The notes: generated by a model not told the origin, from the letters alone. Positions 35,890-44,866 are shown, numbered from the stretch's first letter. The stretch: 64,000 bases of DNA from Amycolatopsis sp. DSM 110486 (GCF_019468465.1 NZ_CP080519.1:2309001-2373000); one strand, 5' to 3'. Made by a program: numbers and translations.

Positions 35890-36419
35890 CAGAGCGCGGA
35901 CCTTCCGGGGTGCACCGTGCCGCAGTTGGCGCACTTGCGCAGGGACTCGTCGTTGTAGAACTGCTCGAATACCGGCGGCAGGTCCTCGACGATGTCACGC
36001 ACCTGCAGTTCGACCTCGTGCACGAGGTGCTCGCAGTTGAGGCAGTACCATTGGAACTTCTCCAGCGTGCCCTCTTCGCGGACGCGCTCGATCACGACAC
36101 CGATCGAGCCGGCCTCGGGACGCTGCGGCGAATGCGGCACATTGCCGGGCAGCAGCCACATGTCGCCCTCGCGCACGTGGACCGTCTGCTGGCCCTTGTC
36201 GGACATGACGTTGACGTGCATGTTGCCCTTGACCTGGTAGAACCACTCCTCGTACGGGTCGACGTGGAAGTCGGTCCGCTGGTTGGGCCCGCCGACGACC
36301 TGCACGATGAAGTCGCCCGTGCGTTCCCACATCTGCTTGTTGTTGACCGGCGGCTTGAGCAGGTGCTGGTGTTCGGAGACCCACGCGGCGAAGTTGAAGA
36401 CGGGATTGATGTCGGTCAC
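35889..36419 (-). CDS. nbaC: 3-hydroxyanthranilate 3,4-dioxygenase
   Basis: A 176-residue cupin that opens the ring of 3-hydroxyanthranilate with O2. The Fe(II) ligands His52, Glu58 and His96 and the substrate arginines Arg48 and Arg100 are in place, each one residue later than in the Cupriavidus enzyme. The C-terminus keeps the rubredoxin-like second iron site of bacterial enzymes with CLNC and CANC. GTG 36419 is set 9 bases after AAGGAA. It sits between the deaminase and decarboxylase genes, and its product is the decarboxylase substrate. Confidence 0.94.
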   Translation of the reverse strand: MTDINPVFNFAAWVSEHQHLLKPPVNNKQMWERTGDFIVQVVGGPNQRTDFHVDPYEEWFYQVKGNMHVNVMSDKGQQTVHVREGDMWLLPGNVPHSPQRPEAGSIGVVIERVREEGTLEKFQWYCLNCEHLVHEVELQVRDIVEDLPPVFEQFYNDESLRKCANCGTVHPGRSAL

Positions 36420-36424
36420 GGTGA

Positions 36425-36856
36425 TCAGTTCCTTTCGGTGCGTTCGCTCGGCACGTGGGCGACGGCCTGGATCTCGATGAGCAGGTGCGGGTGCGGCAGC
36501 TGGTGCACGGCGACGGTGGTGCGCGTCGGGCCGTTCTCGTCGAAGTAGCGGCCGTAGACCTCGTTGTAGCCGCCGAAGTCGTTCATGCTGACCAGGTAGC
36601 TGGTGACCTGCACGACGTCGGCGAGGCTCGCGCCGACAGAGCCGAGGATGTCGGCGATGTTGTCGAGCACGGCGGCGGTCTGCACGCGGATGTCGAGCGT
36701 CGTGGTGCCGAACTCGTCGGCCTCGGCGCCGGCGAACGTGTTGTCCGGCAGGCGGCTGCTCGTGCCGGAGACGAACACGAAGTCGCCGGCGCGTTTCACG
36801 TGGGGGAAGCGGCCGCGGGGTTTGGCCTTGTCCGCGAGCGTTTTGGCTTCGGTCAT
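36425..36856 (-). CDS. amnD: RidA/YjgF family deaminase, probable 2-aminomuconate deaminase
   Basis: A 143-residue RidA-fold protein with the family pattern [14 protein letters not shown], then [36 protein letters not shown], and the C-terminal [23 protein letters not shown], with the Arg that binds the carboxylate. In 3-hydroxyanthranilate and aminophenol meta pathways a member of this family hydrolyses 2-aminomuconate to 4-oxalocrotonate and ammonia. Its position between the decarboxylase/hydratase genes and the dioxygenase supports that. ATGA overlap with the upstream gene. General RidA housekeeping is less likely in this setting. Confidence 0.88.
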   Translation of the reverse strand: MTEAKTLADKAKPRGRFPHVKRAGDFVFVSGTSSRLPDNTFAGAEADEFGTTTLDIRVQTAAVLDNIADILGSVGASLADVVQVTSYLVSMNDFGGYNEVYGRYFDENGPTRTTVAVHQLPHPHLLIEIQAVAHVPSERTERN

Positions 36857-37623
36857 CGGGGTTCTCCCTGTTCTGCGACGGAGAAGCGGGCCCGGCCGAG
36901 GCCGGAGACGGTGGCGCTGACGTGGGTGCCTGCCGTGAGCGCGACCGCGGGAGTTGCCGCGCCGGCCAGCAGGACCGTGCCCGCGGTGAGCGGGAGGCCA
37001 TAGCGCTGAGCCATGCGGACGGCGGCGGGAATGGCACGCAGCGGGTCGCCGAGGATGGCAGCGGTCGAGCCGGCGCCGGCGATGCGTCCGTCCACTTCGA
37101 ACACCACGCCGCGGTTGTCGACGCCGGCTTTCAGCGGCTGCCAGTGGCCGAGCACGAACGCGGCGGCCGAGGTGTTGTCGGCGACCACGTCGGCGAGGGA
37201 GAACTTGAAGTCGCGGTAGCGGGAGTCGATCACCTCGATCGCGGGGGCGACGGCGTCCACGAGGTCGGGGCCCGGCACTTCGCCCGGCTCGACGTCGCGG
37301 CTCAGCCGGAACGCGACCTCGGGCTCGGCGCGAGGATGGATGAGGGTGTTCAGATCGAGCTCGTCGCCGTCGGCCAGGACCATGCCCGAGGTGAGGCGGC
37401 CGATGATCACGTCGTCGACGCCCATCTGCGCGGCCTTCGCCTTGCTGGTGAAGCCGAGCTTGACGCCGAAGCGGCGCTCGCCCCGGGCGATGCGGCGTTC
37501 GACCAGCTCCCGCTGGACGGCGTAGGCGTCGTCCAACGACAGTTCGTGGTCCGTGGACAGCTGTGCGCACGGCTTGCGGGTGGTGGCGGCTTCGTCGAGC
37601 CGCGCCGCGAAGTCCTCGATCAT
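36853..37623 (-). CDS. dmpH: 4-oxalocrotonate decarboxylase (2-keto-4-pentenoate hydratase family)
   Basis: A 256-residue member of the hydratase/decarboxylase family. Metal-site residues are in [12 protein letters not shown], with [10 protein letters not shown] and [14 protein letters not shown] as the family core. Two paralogues exist in this operon. This one follows the aldolase, as dmpH does in the dmpC-E-F-G-H order, so it is assigned as the decarboxylase giving 2-oxopent-4-enoate. Sequence alone does not separate the two activities securely. It is linked by ATGA overlaps at both ends. Confidence 0.82.
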   Translation of the reverse strand: MIEDFAARLDEAATTRKPCAQLSTDHELSLDDAYAVQRELVERRIARGERRFGVKLGFTSKAKAAQMGVDDVIIGRLTSGMVLADGDELDLNTLIHPRAEPEVAFRLSRDVEPGEVPGPDLVDAVAPAIEVIDSRYRDFKFSLADVVADNTSAAAFVLGHWQPLKAGVDNRGVVFEVDGRIAGAGSTAAILGDPLRAIPAAVRMAQRYGLPLTAGTVLLAGAATPAVALTAGTHVSATVSGLGRARFSVAEQGEPR

Positions 37624-38645
37624 GCCGGGGCCGCCTCTCGAGTGGCCACGAGGTCGAGCGCGACGTCGACCAGCATGTCTTCCTGGCCGCCGACGAGGCC
37701 GCGCTTGCCGGCTTCGAGGAGGATCGCGCGGACGTCGAGGTCGTAGCGGCCGGCGACGCGTTCGGCGTGGAGGAGGAAGCTGGAGTAGACGCCGGCGTAG
37801 CCCAGCGTCAGCGTCTCGCGGTCCACGCGCACCGGGCGAGTCTGAAGTGGACGGACGAGGTCCTCGGCCGCGTCCTGCAGGCCGAACGGGTCGCAGCCGT
37901 GGTCCCAGCCGAGCAGGTCGGCGACGGCGATGAACGCTTCGATCGGCGTGTTCCCCGCGCCCGCACCCTGGCCGGCCAGCGAAGCGTCTACGCGGTAGGC
38001 ACCGTGCTCGACGGCGGTGACGCTGTTGGCCACCGACAGCGACAGGTTCTCGTGCGCGTGGATGCCGATCTGCGTGTCCGCGTCGAGGACTTCGCGGTAC
38101 GCGTCGATCCGCGCGGCGACGTCCCGCATGGTCAGGCGGCCGCCGGAGTCGGTGACGTAGACGCAGTGGGCGCCCGCGTCTTCCATGATCTTCGCCTGCT
38201 TGGCGAGGTCCTCGGGCGAGTTCATGTGGCTCAGCATCAGGAACCCGGCGACGTCCATGCCGTTGTCGCGGGCCCAGCCGATGTGCTGGATCGCGATGTC
38301 GGCCTCGGTGCAGTGCGTGGCGATGCGGACGCTGCCGACGCCGAGGTCACGCGCGGCCCGAAGGTCTTCGATCGTGCCGACGCCCGGGAGCAGCAGCGTG
38401 GTGAGCTTCGCGTTCTTCACGACCTCGGCGGCCGCGGCGATCCAGCCCGCGTCGGTGGCCGCGCCGTGGCCGTAGTTCACGCTCGACCCGGCCAGCCCGT
38501 CGCCGTGCGCGACTTCGATGGCCGCCACGCCCGACGCGTCCAGCGCGGCGGCGATCGTGCGCACCTGCTCGACGCTGTAGCGGTGGGCGATGGCGTGCAT
38601 GCCGTCGCGCAGCGTCACGTCCTGCACGTAGAGCTTGCCGGTCAT
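37620..38645 (-). CDS. dmpG: 4-hydroxy-2-oxovalerate aldolase
   Basis: A 341-residue DRE-TIM aldolase that cleaves 4-hydroxy-2-oxovalerate to pyruvate and acetaldehyde. [15 protein letters not shown] holds the substrate Arg and metal Asp, and [15 protein letters not shown] the two metal histidines; [16 protein letters not shown] and the C-terminal helical domain (about 270-341) form the channel to the dehydrogenase. It must pair with the acylating acetaldehyde dehydrogenase encoded immediately upstream; the genes overlap by 4 bases, suiting complex assembly. Confidence 0.94.
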   Translation of the reverse strand: MTGKLYVQDVTLRDGMHAIAHRYSVEQVRTIAAALDASGVAAIEVAHGDGLAGSSVNYGHGAATDAGWIAAAAEVVKNAKLTTLLLPGVGTIEDLRAARDLGVGSVRIATHCTEADIAIQHIGWARDNGMDVAGFLMLSHMNSPEDLAKQAKIMEDAGAHCVYVTDSGGRLTMRDVAARIDAYREVLDADTQIGIHAHENLSLSVANSVTAVEHGAYRVDASLAGQGAGAGNTPIEAFIAVADLLGWDHGCDPFGLQDAAEDLVRPLQTRPVRVDRETLTLGYAGVYSSFLLHAERVAGRYDLDVRAILLEAGKRGLVGGQEDMLVDVALDLVATREAAPA

Positions 38646-39577
38646 CGAAGGGCTCCTTCCGCGGCGACCTGCACGAGCCGTTCCGCGGTCCGCAGCGCGG
38701 CCGAGGTCATGATGTCGAGGTTCCCCGCGTATTCCGGCAGGTAGTGCCCGGCGCCGGAGACCTCCAGGAACACTGCCACCTTCACCCCGCGGAACGGGCG
38801 CCCGAGCGCGGGCAGGAACGGCTCGTCGACCCGGTCGAACTGCACCCGCTGCTTGAGGCGGTAACCCGGCACGTAGTCCTGCACCTGCGCGACCATCGCC
38901 TCGACGGACGCGCTGACGGCGGCCTCGTCTACTTCGGATTCCTCGACGAGACAGAACACCGTGTCCCGCATGGTGATGGGCGGGTCGGCCGGGTTGAGCA
39001 CAATGATCGCCTTGCCGCGTCCGGCGCCACCGACGGTTTCCAGCGCCCGCGCGGTCGTCTCGGTGAATTCGTCGATGTTCGCCCGGGTGCCCGGACCGGC
39101 GGACTTGGCGGCGATCGTCGCCACGATCTCCGCGTACGCCACCGGTGCCACCGCCGAAACGGCGGCCACGACCGGTGTCGTCGCCTGGCCGCCGCAGGTG
39201 ACCATGTTGACGTTGGGCGCGCCGAGGTGCTCGTCGAGGTTCACGGTCGGCACCACGTACGGCCCGATGGCCGCGGGCGTGAGGTCCACCAACTGCTTGC
39301 CGTGGGCGCTCAGGACCGCGTTGTTGTGCCGGTGCGCTCCGGCCGAGGTCGCGTCAAAGACCAGCCGGATGTCGGCGAACTCGGGCAGGGCGACGAGCCC
39401 GGCCACACCTTCGTGCGACGTCGCGACCCCGAGCCGGCGCGCCCGCGCGAGCCCGTCGGAGGCGGCGTCGATCCCCACCATCGCCGCGACTTCGAGCTCG
39501 CTCGAAAGCCGTTTCACCTTGAACATCAGGTCGGTGCCGATGTTGCCCGACCCGATGATCGCCACCGGGGTGCTCAT
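38642..39577 (-). CDS. dmpF: acetaldehyde dehydrogenase (acylating)
   Basis: A 311-residue enzyme oxidising acetaldehyde with NAD and CoA to acetyl-CoA. The nucleotide loop is [15 protein letters not shown] (residues 5-19) and the catalytic cysteine lies in [26 protein letters not shown] and the C-terminal [17 protein letters not shown] are typical of DmpF/BphJ/HsaG. It receives acetaldehyde through a tunnel from the aldolase partner. ATG 39577 overlaps the hydratase stop. An upstream open frame exists but has no start with a ribosome site. Confidence 0.94.
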   Translation of the reverse strand: MSTPVAIIGSGNIGTDLMFKVKRLSSELEVAAMVGIDAASDGLARARRLGVATSHEGVAGLVALPEFADIRLVFDATSAGAHRHNNAVLSAHGKQLVDLTPAAIGPYVVPTVNLDEHLGAPNVNMVTCGGQATTPVVAAVSAVAPVAYAEIVATIAAKSAGPGTRANIDEFTETTARALETVGGAGRGKAIIVLNPADPPITMRDTVFCLVEESEVDEAAVSASVEAMVAQVQDYVPGYRLKQRVQFDRVDEPFLPALGRPFRGVKVAVFLEVSGAGHYLPEYAGNLDIMTSAALRTAERLVQVAAEGALR

Positions 39578-40389
39578 GCGCGTTTCCCTCCGTCCGGCCC
39601 GGCGGTGAACCCGACGCGGACCTCTCCGATGTCTTCGAACCGGGCCACGTAACTCCCGGGCGCCGTCACGGGCACCATCGGTCCCCACGCGCCGGCCAGC
39701 ACCACTTCCCCCGCCCGCAGCGGCTCGCCGCGGCGGGCGACTTCCTGCGCCAGCCACGCGACGGCGACGGCGGGCGAGCCCAGGCAGGCCGCACCGACGC
39801 CGGTCGAGATCGGCTCGCCGCCGTGTTCCAGCACCATGCCGAGCCCGGCGAGGTCCACTTCGGACAGTTTCACCGGACGCGTGCCCAGCACCAGAGCGCC
39901 GCTGGACGCGTTGTCGGCGACGGTGTCCGTGATCCGGATGTTCCAGTCGGCCACGCGCGAGTCGACGATCTCGATCGCCGGCAGCACGAAGTCCGTGGCA
40001 CGCAGGACGTCGACCACGGTGGCGCAATCCGGCAGGTCGGCACCGAGGACGAACGCGACCTCGCCTTCGACGCGCGGCTGGCAGAAGCGCTCAAGCGGGA
40101 TCTCCGCGCGGTCGCCGAACACCATGTCGTCGAGCAGCACGCCAAAGTCGGGCCGGTCGACGCCGAGCTGGCGCTGCACCGCCTCCGACGTCAGCCCGAT
40201 CTTGCGGCCGACCACGCGACGGCCGCTCGCGACCTTGTCCGCGATGATCCGGCGCTGCACCTCGTAGGCGGCGTCGACGTCGTCTTCGCCGAGGAAGTCG
40301 CGCACTGGCTGCACGGGCGTGCGGTCACGCTCGGCCCGCTGCAGGAAGGAGACCGCAGTGTCGATCGCCGCGTCGACTCGGGCGTTCAC
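39574..40389 (-). CDS. dmpE: 2-keto-4-pentenoate hydratase
   Basis: A 271-residue enzyme adding water to 2-oxopent-4-enoate to give 4-hydroxy-2-oxovalerate. The family motifs are [33 protein letters not shown] (metal site), [33 protein letters not shown] and [13 protein letters not shown]. It is paralogous to the gene at 36853 and placed directly between aldehyde dehydrogenase and acetaldehyde dehydrogenase, the dmpE position. GTG 40389 overlaps the upstream stop (GTGA); an open frame continues upstream inside the dehydrogenase gene and is not used. Confidence 0.88.
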   Translation of the reverse strand: MNARVDAAIDTAVSFLQRAERDRTPVQPVRDFLGEDDVDAAYEVQRRIIADKVASGRRVVGRKIGLTSEAVQRQLGVDRPDFGVLLDDMVFGDRAEIPLERFCQPRVEGEVAFVLGADLPDCATVVDVLRATDFVLPAIEIVDSRVADWNIRITDTVADNASSGALVLGTRPVKLSEVDLAGLGMVLEHGGEPISTGVGAACLGSPAVAVAWLAQEVARRGEPLRAGEVVLAGAWGPMVPVTAPGSYVARFEDIGEVRVGFTAGPDGGKRA

Positions 40390-41840
40390 AGCGCCACGCA
40401 CACGTTGGTCGGCTGGGTGTAGAAGTGCAGCGAATGCACGCCGCCTTCGCGGCCGATGCCCGAAAGCCCGTTGCCGCCGAAGGGCGATCGCAGGTCGCGC
40501 AGGTACCACGTGTTGACCCACGACATGCCGACCCGCATGGCGCCCGCGACGCGGTGGGCACGTTCGAGGTTTGTCGTCCACACGGCGGCGGCGAGGCCGT
40601 AGTCGCTGTCGTTGGCCAGGCGGATCGCCTCGTCCTCGGTGTCGAACGGCACGAGCGCCGCGACCGGGCCGAAGATCTCCTCGCGCAGCACGCGGTGGGT
40701 GTTGTCGAGCCCGGTCCACAGCGCGGGGCGCACCCAGGCACCGCCTTCGAGATCGGGGCCGAGGTCCGGGATCCCGCCGCCGGCGAGGAGCTTCGCGCCC
40801 TCTTGCTCGGCGAGCTCGTAGTAGGAGAGGACTTTCTCGCGGTGCTGGCGCGAGATCAACGGTCCCGTGGTGGTGTTCGGAGCGTCCGGGCGGCCGAAGC
40901 GCAAGGCCTCGGCGCGTTCGGCGAGCCCGGCGGCGACCTCGTCGAAGATGCCGCGCTGCACGTAGATCCGCTCGGTGCACAGGCAGATCTGGCCGGTGTT
41001 GGTGAACGTCGAGCGGGCGAGGCCGTCGACGGTCTTGCCGAGGTCCGCGTCGTCGAACACCACGGCCGCGTTCTTGCCGCCGAGCTCGAACGACACCGGC
41101 AGCACGCGCGGCGCCACGGCCTGCATGATCGCCGAGCCCGTGCGGGATTCGCCGGTGAAAGTGACGCCGTCGATGCCCGGGTGGCCCGTGAGGAACTCGC
41201 CGGCCGAGCCGGGGCCGAAGCCGTGGACGACATTGAACACGCCGTCGGGCGCGCCGGCCTCGGTGATGAGCTCGGCCAGCAGCGTCGCGCTCGAGGGTGT
41301 CTCCTCCGACGGCTTCACCACCACGGCGTTGCCCGCGGCCAGCGCCGGCGCGACCTTCCAGGTCAGCAGCAACAGCGGCAGGTTCCACGGCACGATGACC
41401 GCGACCACGCCCAGCGGTTTGCGCAGCGCGTAGTTCAGCGCACGCCCGGCCGGGCCTTCGGTGAGGAACGAGTCGAGCCCGGCCGACGCGATCGTGTCGG
41501 CGGCGGCCCGGAAGTTGGCGGCGGCGCGCGAGACGTCGAGCCGGCGGGCCAGGTCGAGCGGCTTGCCGGTGTCGGCGACCTCGGCCGCCAGCAGGTCGTC
41601 GAACCGCTCGTCGATGCGTTCGGCGATCTTCCTGAGCACCTGCGCACGGTCGGCGTCGGAGGTGCGGCCCCACGCGCCGTCGAGGGCGGTCCGTGCGGCG
41701 CGCACCGCGCGGTCGACCACCGCCTGGTCGGCCTCCTCGACCTGGGCTACCAGGGTCCCGTCGACCGGGCTGACCTTGTCGAACAGGTCACCACCGCTGT
41801 CGGTGAACCGCCCGTCCACGAAGCTCTTGAGCACCGTCAT
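40386..41840 (-). CDS. amnC: 2-aminomuconate/2-hydroxymuconate semialdehyde dehydrogenase
   Basis: A 484-residue aldehyde dehydrogenase. Glu in SFELGGKNAAV and catalytic Cys in NTGQICLCTER are present; VIVPWNLPLLLLTWKVAP and the GLSGIGREGGVHSLHFYTQPTNVCV ending match the AmnC/DmpC/XylG group that oxidises muconic semialdehydes. After ACMSD the substrate would be 2-aminomuconate semialdehyde. It is the first gene of the minus-strand operon; GGAAGG precedes ATG 41840 (upstream in-frame 41903 start has no such site). The 111-base gap to the divergent LysR gene holds the promoter region. Confidence 0.9.
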   Translation of the reverse strand: MTVLKSFVDGRFTDSGGDLFDKVSPVDGTLVAQVEEADQAVVDRAVRAARTALDGAWGRTSDADRAQVLRKIAERIDERFDDLLAAEVADTGKPLDLARRLDVSRAAANFRAAADTIASAGLDSFLTEGPAGRALNYALRKPLGVVAVIVPWNLPLLLLTWKVAPALAAGNAVVVKPSEETPSSATLLAELITEAGAPDGVFNVVHGFGPGSAGEFLTGHPGIDGVTFTGESRTGSAIMQAVAPRVLPVSFELGGKNAAVVFDDADLGKTVDGLARSTFTNTGQICLCTERIYVQRGIFDEVAAGLAERAEALRFGRPDAPNTTTGPLISRQHREKVLSYYELAEQEGAKLLAGGGIPDLGPDLEGGAWVRPALWTGLDNTHRVLREEIFGPVAALVPFDTEDEAIRLANDSDYGLAAAVWTTNLERAHRVAGAMRVGMSWVNTWYLRDLRSPFGGNGLSGIGREGGVHSLHFYTQPTNVCVAL

Positions 41841-41922
41841 GTCCGCCTTCCCGCGTGGCTGTGATCCCTGCTCATCGTCGCGACCTCCAGCTATGCCTGA
41901 CAAATGCCAAAGCCTTAAGTTG

Positions 41923-41943
41923 ATATGTGCATATGGCTATAGT
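41923..41943. promoter_or_regulatory. divergent promoter/operator region of LysR gene and meta operon
   Basis: ATATGTGCATAT at 41923-41934 is a near palindrome, framed by AGCC (41911-41914) and GGCT (41935-41938). This dyad of AT-rich type is where a LysR regulator would bind. TATAGT at 41938-41943 is a good -10 for the regulator, and its start at 41952 would then give a nearly leaderless mRNA; no ribosome binding site precedes that ATG. Confidence 0.5.
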
Positions 41944-41951
41944 GGCTCGTT

Positions 41952-42902
41952 ATGACCCCTCGTGAGCTGCCACGTCTGCTCGACGGCCGGATGAAGTTCC
42001 GCCACCTGGTGCTGCTCGACGCCATCGCGCGACGCGGCACGATCGTCGGCGCGGCCGCCGAGCTGCACGTGACCCAACCCGTGGCCACGCGTGGGCTACG
42101 CGAGCTCGAGGAGATCCTGGAGGTCGAGCTGTTCCAGCGCGGCCCGCGCGGCCTCACGCCGACCGTCTACGGCGAGGCCTTCACCGAGCACGCGCGCGCG
42201 ATCCTCGCCCAGGCCCGGCAGGCCGCCCGCCACGTCGTGGAGCTGGCCGGCGCCGAACGCGGCACTGTGGTGGTCGGGACACACCTGTTCGGCTCGAACG
42301 TCCTGCTCCCGCGGGCCATCGCCGCGTTGAAGGCGGAACGGCCGAACCTGACCGTGGCCGTGCGCGACGGGACCCCCGAGTCGCTGCTGGTGGAGCTGAG
42401 CGCGGGCCGGCTCGACCTGATCGTCGGGCGGCTCACGCAGATCTCCGACGAGGGGTTCCTCCGCCGCAAGCTCTACGACGAGTCCGTGGTCCTCGTGGTC
42501 CGCGCCTCGCACCCGCTGGCCGGCGCGAAGACCGTGGACCTCGCGACGGTCGCCGAGTACCCGTGGATCCTGCCCGGCCCGGAGACCGCGCTACGGCGTG
42601 AGCTCGAGGAGCTGTTCCACAACAACGACGTGCTCCTGCCCGCCAACCGCGTGGAGGCGACTTCGTTCCTCACCGTGCGCCAACTGCTTCGCGACACAGA
42701 CGTCGTGGCCGCGCTGCCGCGCCTGATCACCGAAGAGGACCCGGGGATCGCGCGCCTGCCGTTGTCGCTCGAGCCGATCGGCCACAGCGTCGGCATCACC
42801 ATGCCCGCCTCCAGCAAGCCCACCCCGTCGGCGAGCGCGCTGATCGACAAGCTCGTGGCCGAGGCCGTGCAGGTGACTCGCCGGTTCAGCCCTGCTTCGT
42901 GA
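41952..42902 (+). CDS. LysR family transcriptional regulator
   Basis: A 316-residue regulator with N-terminal winged helix (MKFRHLVLLDAIARRGTIVGAAAELHVTQPVATRGLRELEE, about 14-54) and a two-lobe ligand domain (about 100-305; GTVVVGTHLFGSNVLLPRAIAAL, GRLDLIVGRL, VLVVRASHPLAG). The GxIxxAAxxLxxTQPAxTR pattern resembles the GbpR/PcaQ-type LysR group that responds to sugar acids and aromatic acids. It is divergent from the meta-cleavage operon and likely activates it with a pathway intermediate. The 3' end overlaps the flavin reductase gene on the other strand by 17 bases. Confidence 0.9.
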   Translation: MTPRELPRLLDGRMKFRHLVLLDAIARRGTIVGAAAELHVTQPVATRGLRELEEILEVELFQRGPRGLTPTVYGEAFTEHARAILAQARQAARHVVELAGAERGTVVVGTHLFGSNVLLPRAIAALKAERPNLTVAVRDGTPESLLVELSAGRLDLIVGRLTQISDEGFLRRKLYDESVVLVVRASHPLAGAKTVDLATVAEYPWILPGPETALRRELEELFHNNDVLLPANRVEATSFLTVRQLLRDTDVVAALPRLITEEDPGIARLPLSLEPIGHSVGITMPASSKPTPSASALIDKLVAEAVQVTRRFSPAS

Positions 42903-43434
42903 CTCGGGGACGTTCGAGCTGGTCACCGAGGTCGTGGTAGGCCGACTTGTGCCAGACGAGCGGCTGCAAGTCCTCCCGCTCCGTCGACCCGTAGTCCAGC
43001 GACTCGCCCACGAAAATCGTGTGGTCCCCGCCGTCGTACGCGGCCCACTTCCGGCACACGAACCACGCCAGCGCACCCCCCACCGTCGGGCACCCGTGGT
43101 GCAGATCCATCTCCACGTCCACCGCCACACTCCACGGCTGGCGCGCGTAGAAATCGGCGATCGCCCCCTGGTCCTGGCCCATGATGCTGAGCCCGAAGTG
43201 CCCATCCGTGCCATGCAGCAACTGATGCATCCGCCCCGGCTTGTTCACACTCACCGCGCACAACGCCGGATCCAGCGACACCGACGCGAACGAGCTCGCC
43301 GTCATCCCGTGCACCCCGCCGTCCCCGTCGACGACCGTCACCACCGACACACCACTCGGGAAATGCCGCAACGCCCGCCGGAACTTCAACGCGTGCGGAT
43401 CGGTGGGGGCGTAGGTGCTGCGTGGTGTTCCCAC
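42886..43434 (-). CDS. flavin reductase (HpaC-like, split-barrel)
   Basis: A 182-residue flavin reductase domain protein: LRHFPSGVSVVTVVDGDGGVHGMTASSFASVSLDPALCAVSVNKPGRM is the family signature, with GHFGLSIMGQDQ and FVCRKWAAYDGGDHTIFVGESLDY later. Such enzymes supply FADH2 or FMNH2 to a separate monooxygenase. GTG 43434 follows GAGGAGG by about 7 bases; the open frame upstream is not used. A candidate partner, the HpaB-type hydroxylase at 45778, has its own flavin reductase next to it, so the partner of this one is uncertain. Confidence 0.85.
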   Translation of the reverse strand: MGTPRSTYAPTDPHALKFRRALRHFPSGVSVVTVVDGDGGVHGMTASSFASVSLDPALCAVSVNKPGRMHQLLHGTDGHFGLSIMGQDQGAIADFYARQPWSVAVDVEMDLHHGCPTVGGALAWFVCRKWAAYDGGDHTIFVGESLDYGSTEREDLQPLVWHKSAYHDLGDQLERPRVTKQG

Positions 43435-43562
43435 GGACGTCCTCCTCGATTTCACCGCCTCTGACCAGCGGTGATGGTCCACCCATCGTCGCCGCCCGAG
43501 CCATACCCGTCCAATGCCGATCCGCGCCCCCGCCATGCCTGAACGGTCATACTCGCTCTGCG

Positions 43563-44320
43563 CTACCGTCGGGCCGCGTGGCCAAGATCGGCCTGAGCGA
43601 TCCAGCTGATCGCCGCGAACAGGTCGTCCCGCGGCGCCACCCGCTGCGCGCTCTCCTTGGCCCGATGGTGCGCCTGCCGCACCAGCTCGGGCCACGGCTG
43701 CGTGAAGTCGAGCTCGGCGTGGTAGGCGAAGTCTCCCTCGTTGTAGAAGTGGCCGTCGTCCTCACTTCGCCACAACCCGAAGGACAACGTCGCCTGGTCG
43801 CGCGCAGCGAGTTGATCGAGCACTTCCCCCAACCGCGCCGACGGCCATGCCTCCACGTCGCCGACTCGGACTGCCGGTGCCAACGCCGGCGTCACGGGTA
43901 CCCGGGCGCCGAGCGCGGTCAGCGCCAAGCGCAGGCCCCACTGCTCGCCCTCACCGGGGCGTCACCCCGCGCCTTGCTCGTCTCCCATGCGCGCCTCAAG
44001 GCCGGCACCGCTCCAGTTGCGCGCAGGTCAGCCAAGGCTCCCGCCGCCCACTCCCGGACGGTGCTGTTGTCCCCCGCCAGCAAGTCGATCAGCGCACCGA
44101 TCGCGCGGGTGTCTTGCAACTGCTGGAAGATCTCGATGGCGCATAGCTGTGCGAACGAGCCGAAGTTCGGTAGGGCGAGGAGCAAGGGGGCGACGACGTC
44201 GGCCTCGCGGCCGAGGGCGGTCAGGTCCCACTGCGCATCGGCGGCACCCATGGCGTTCGCGTCGAGCGTGTCGGAGTCCAGGAGTCGGATTAGTCGATCG
44301 ATCTCGTGCTCGGTGTTCAT
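43563..44320 (-). pseudogene. HEAT-repeat protein split by a -1 frameshift
   Basis: Two adjacent frames make one protein. Codons from ATG 44320 (GGGGGAG upstream) give about 120 residues of HEAT repeats (DVVAPLLLALPNFGSFAQLCAIEIF, AIGALIDLLAGDNSTVREWAAGALADL, AVPALRRAWETSK) and then run into an early stop near 43919. The next frame continues GEQWGLRLALTALGARVPV and then WPSARLGEVLDQLAARDQ and LSFGLWRSEDDGHFYN to 43563, the tail expected after such repeats. The frames meet at a run of four G on the plus strand (43956-43959); one extra base would restore a protein of about 250 residues. It may be a sequencing error. A smaller relative lies at 49860. Confidence 0.65.
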
Positions 44321-44647
44321 GAGTGTGCTCCCCCCGGATGTGTTGTGGGACTACGAAAGCACATTCGGTGGGTGTGAGGCGCGGGAATTGTCGGCCGGTG
44401 GATGCTGGGGTGTGGGGTGGATGGTTTGTGGTGGGTTTCAGGTCGGTGTGGACGCGTGACCCCGGGGCGGGTGGTTGTCGGTGGTGGGGTTCTCGGGGCA
44501 GCTGGATGATGCCGCCTGCACCAGCCAGCCACCCATACAACCCGGCGCGGGTCTTTTGCTTTTCCGTCTACCCAGCTCAACCACCCAACAAAGCCGTCGA
44601 TATCTCCGGCTAACCTTTCCCCGGCCGGCCCCCGGCGAAGCACTTTC

Positions 44648-44713
44648 TTCTACGGGACTTGCTTTGTGTCAAGGTACTCTTTCCAGCCTTGGCACAAGGC
44701 AAGTCCCGTAGAA
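44648..44713 (+). repeat. 27-bp inverted repeat with 12-base loop
   Basis: The arms are 44648-44674 and 44687-44713. Only two positions are not Watson-Crick: 44663/44698 and 44669/44692, both T opposite G. In a plus-strand RNA these are G-U pairs, so the stem would be continuous; in a minus-strand RNA they would be A-C mismatches. The loop is TACTCTTTCCAG. Confidence 0.8.
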
Positions 44714-44806
44714 CCATTGAGCGCAGCGGGGGCTAGCCATGTGCATCCTTCTTTTAATCTTTTGCTTTTAAAGATCAAAAGATCAAAAGGCAACCTTCAG
44801 ATGGCT

Positions 44807-44866
44807 CCCCGAAGTTCGGGGGATTGGTTAAGGAGATCTTGGGTTGGGCAGACCGGCTGTCTGCCC
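44807..44866. repeat. two further hairpins
   Basis: CCCCGAA-G-TTCGGGG at 44807-44821 and GGGCAGAC-CGGCT-GTCTGCCC at 44846-44866. Both stems are perfect. They lie 35-80 bases beyond the 3' end of the flavin reductase gene (minus strand), so the second could act as its terminator. Confidence 0.6.

Noticed and set aside
44028..44540. Minus-strand frame with many Pro/His/Thr upstream of the HEAT gene
   Set aside because: The low-complexity peptide reflects the GT-rich DNA; no start signal or family pattern.
44648..44713. tRNA, attC or transposon end as explanation of the 27-bp inverted repeat
   Set aside because: There is no cloverleaf or anticodon arm, no integron core sites, and no transposase gene nearby, so only a hairpin can be claimed.
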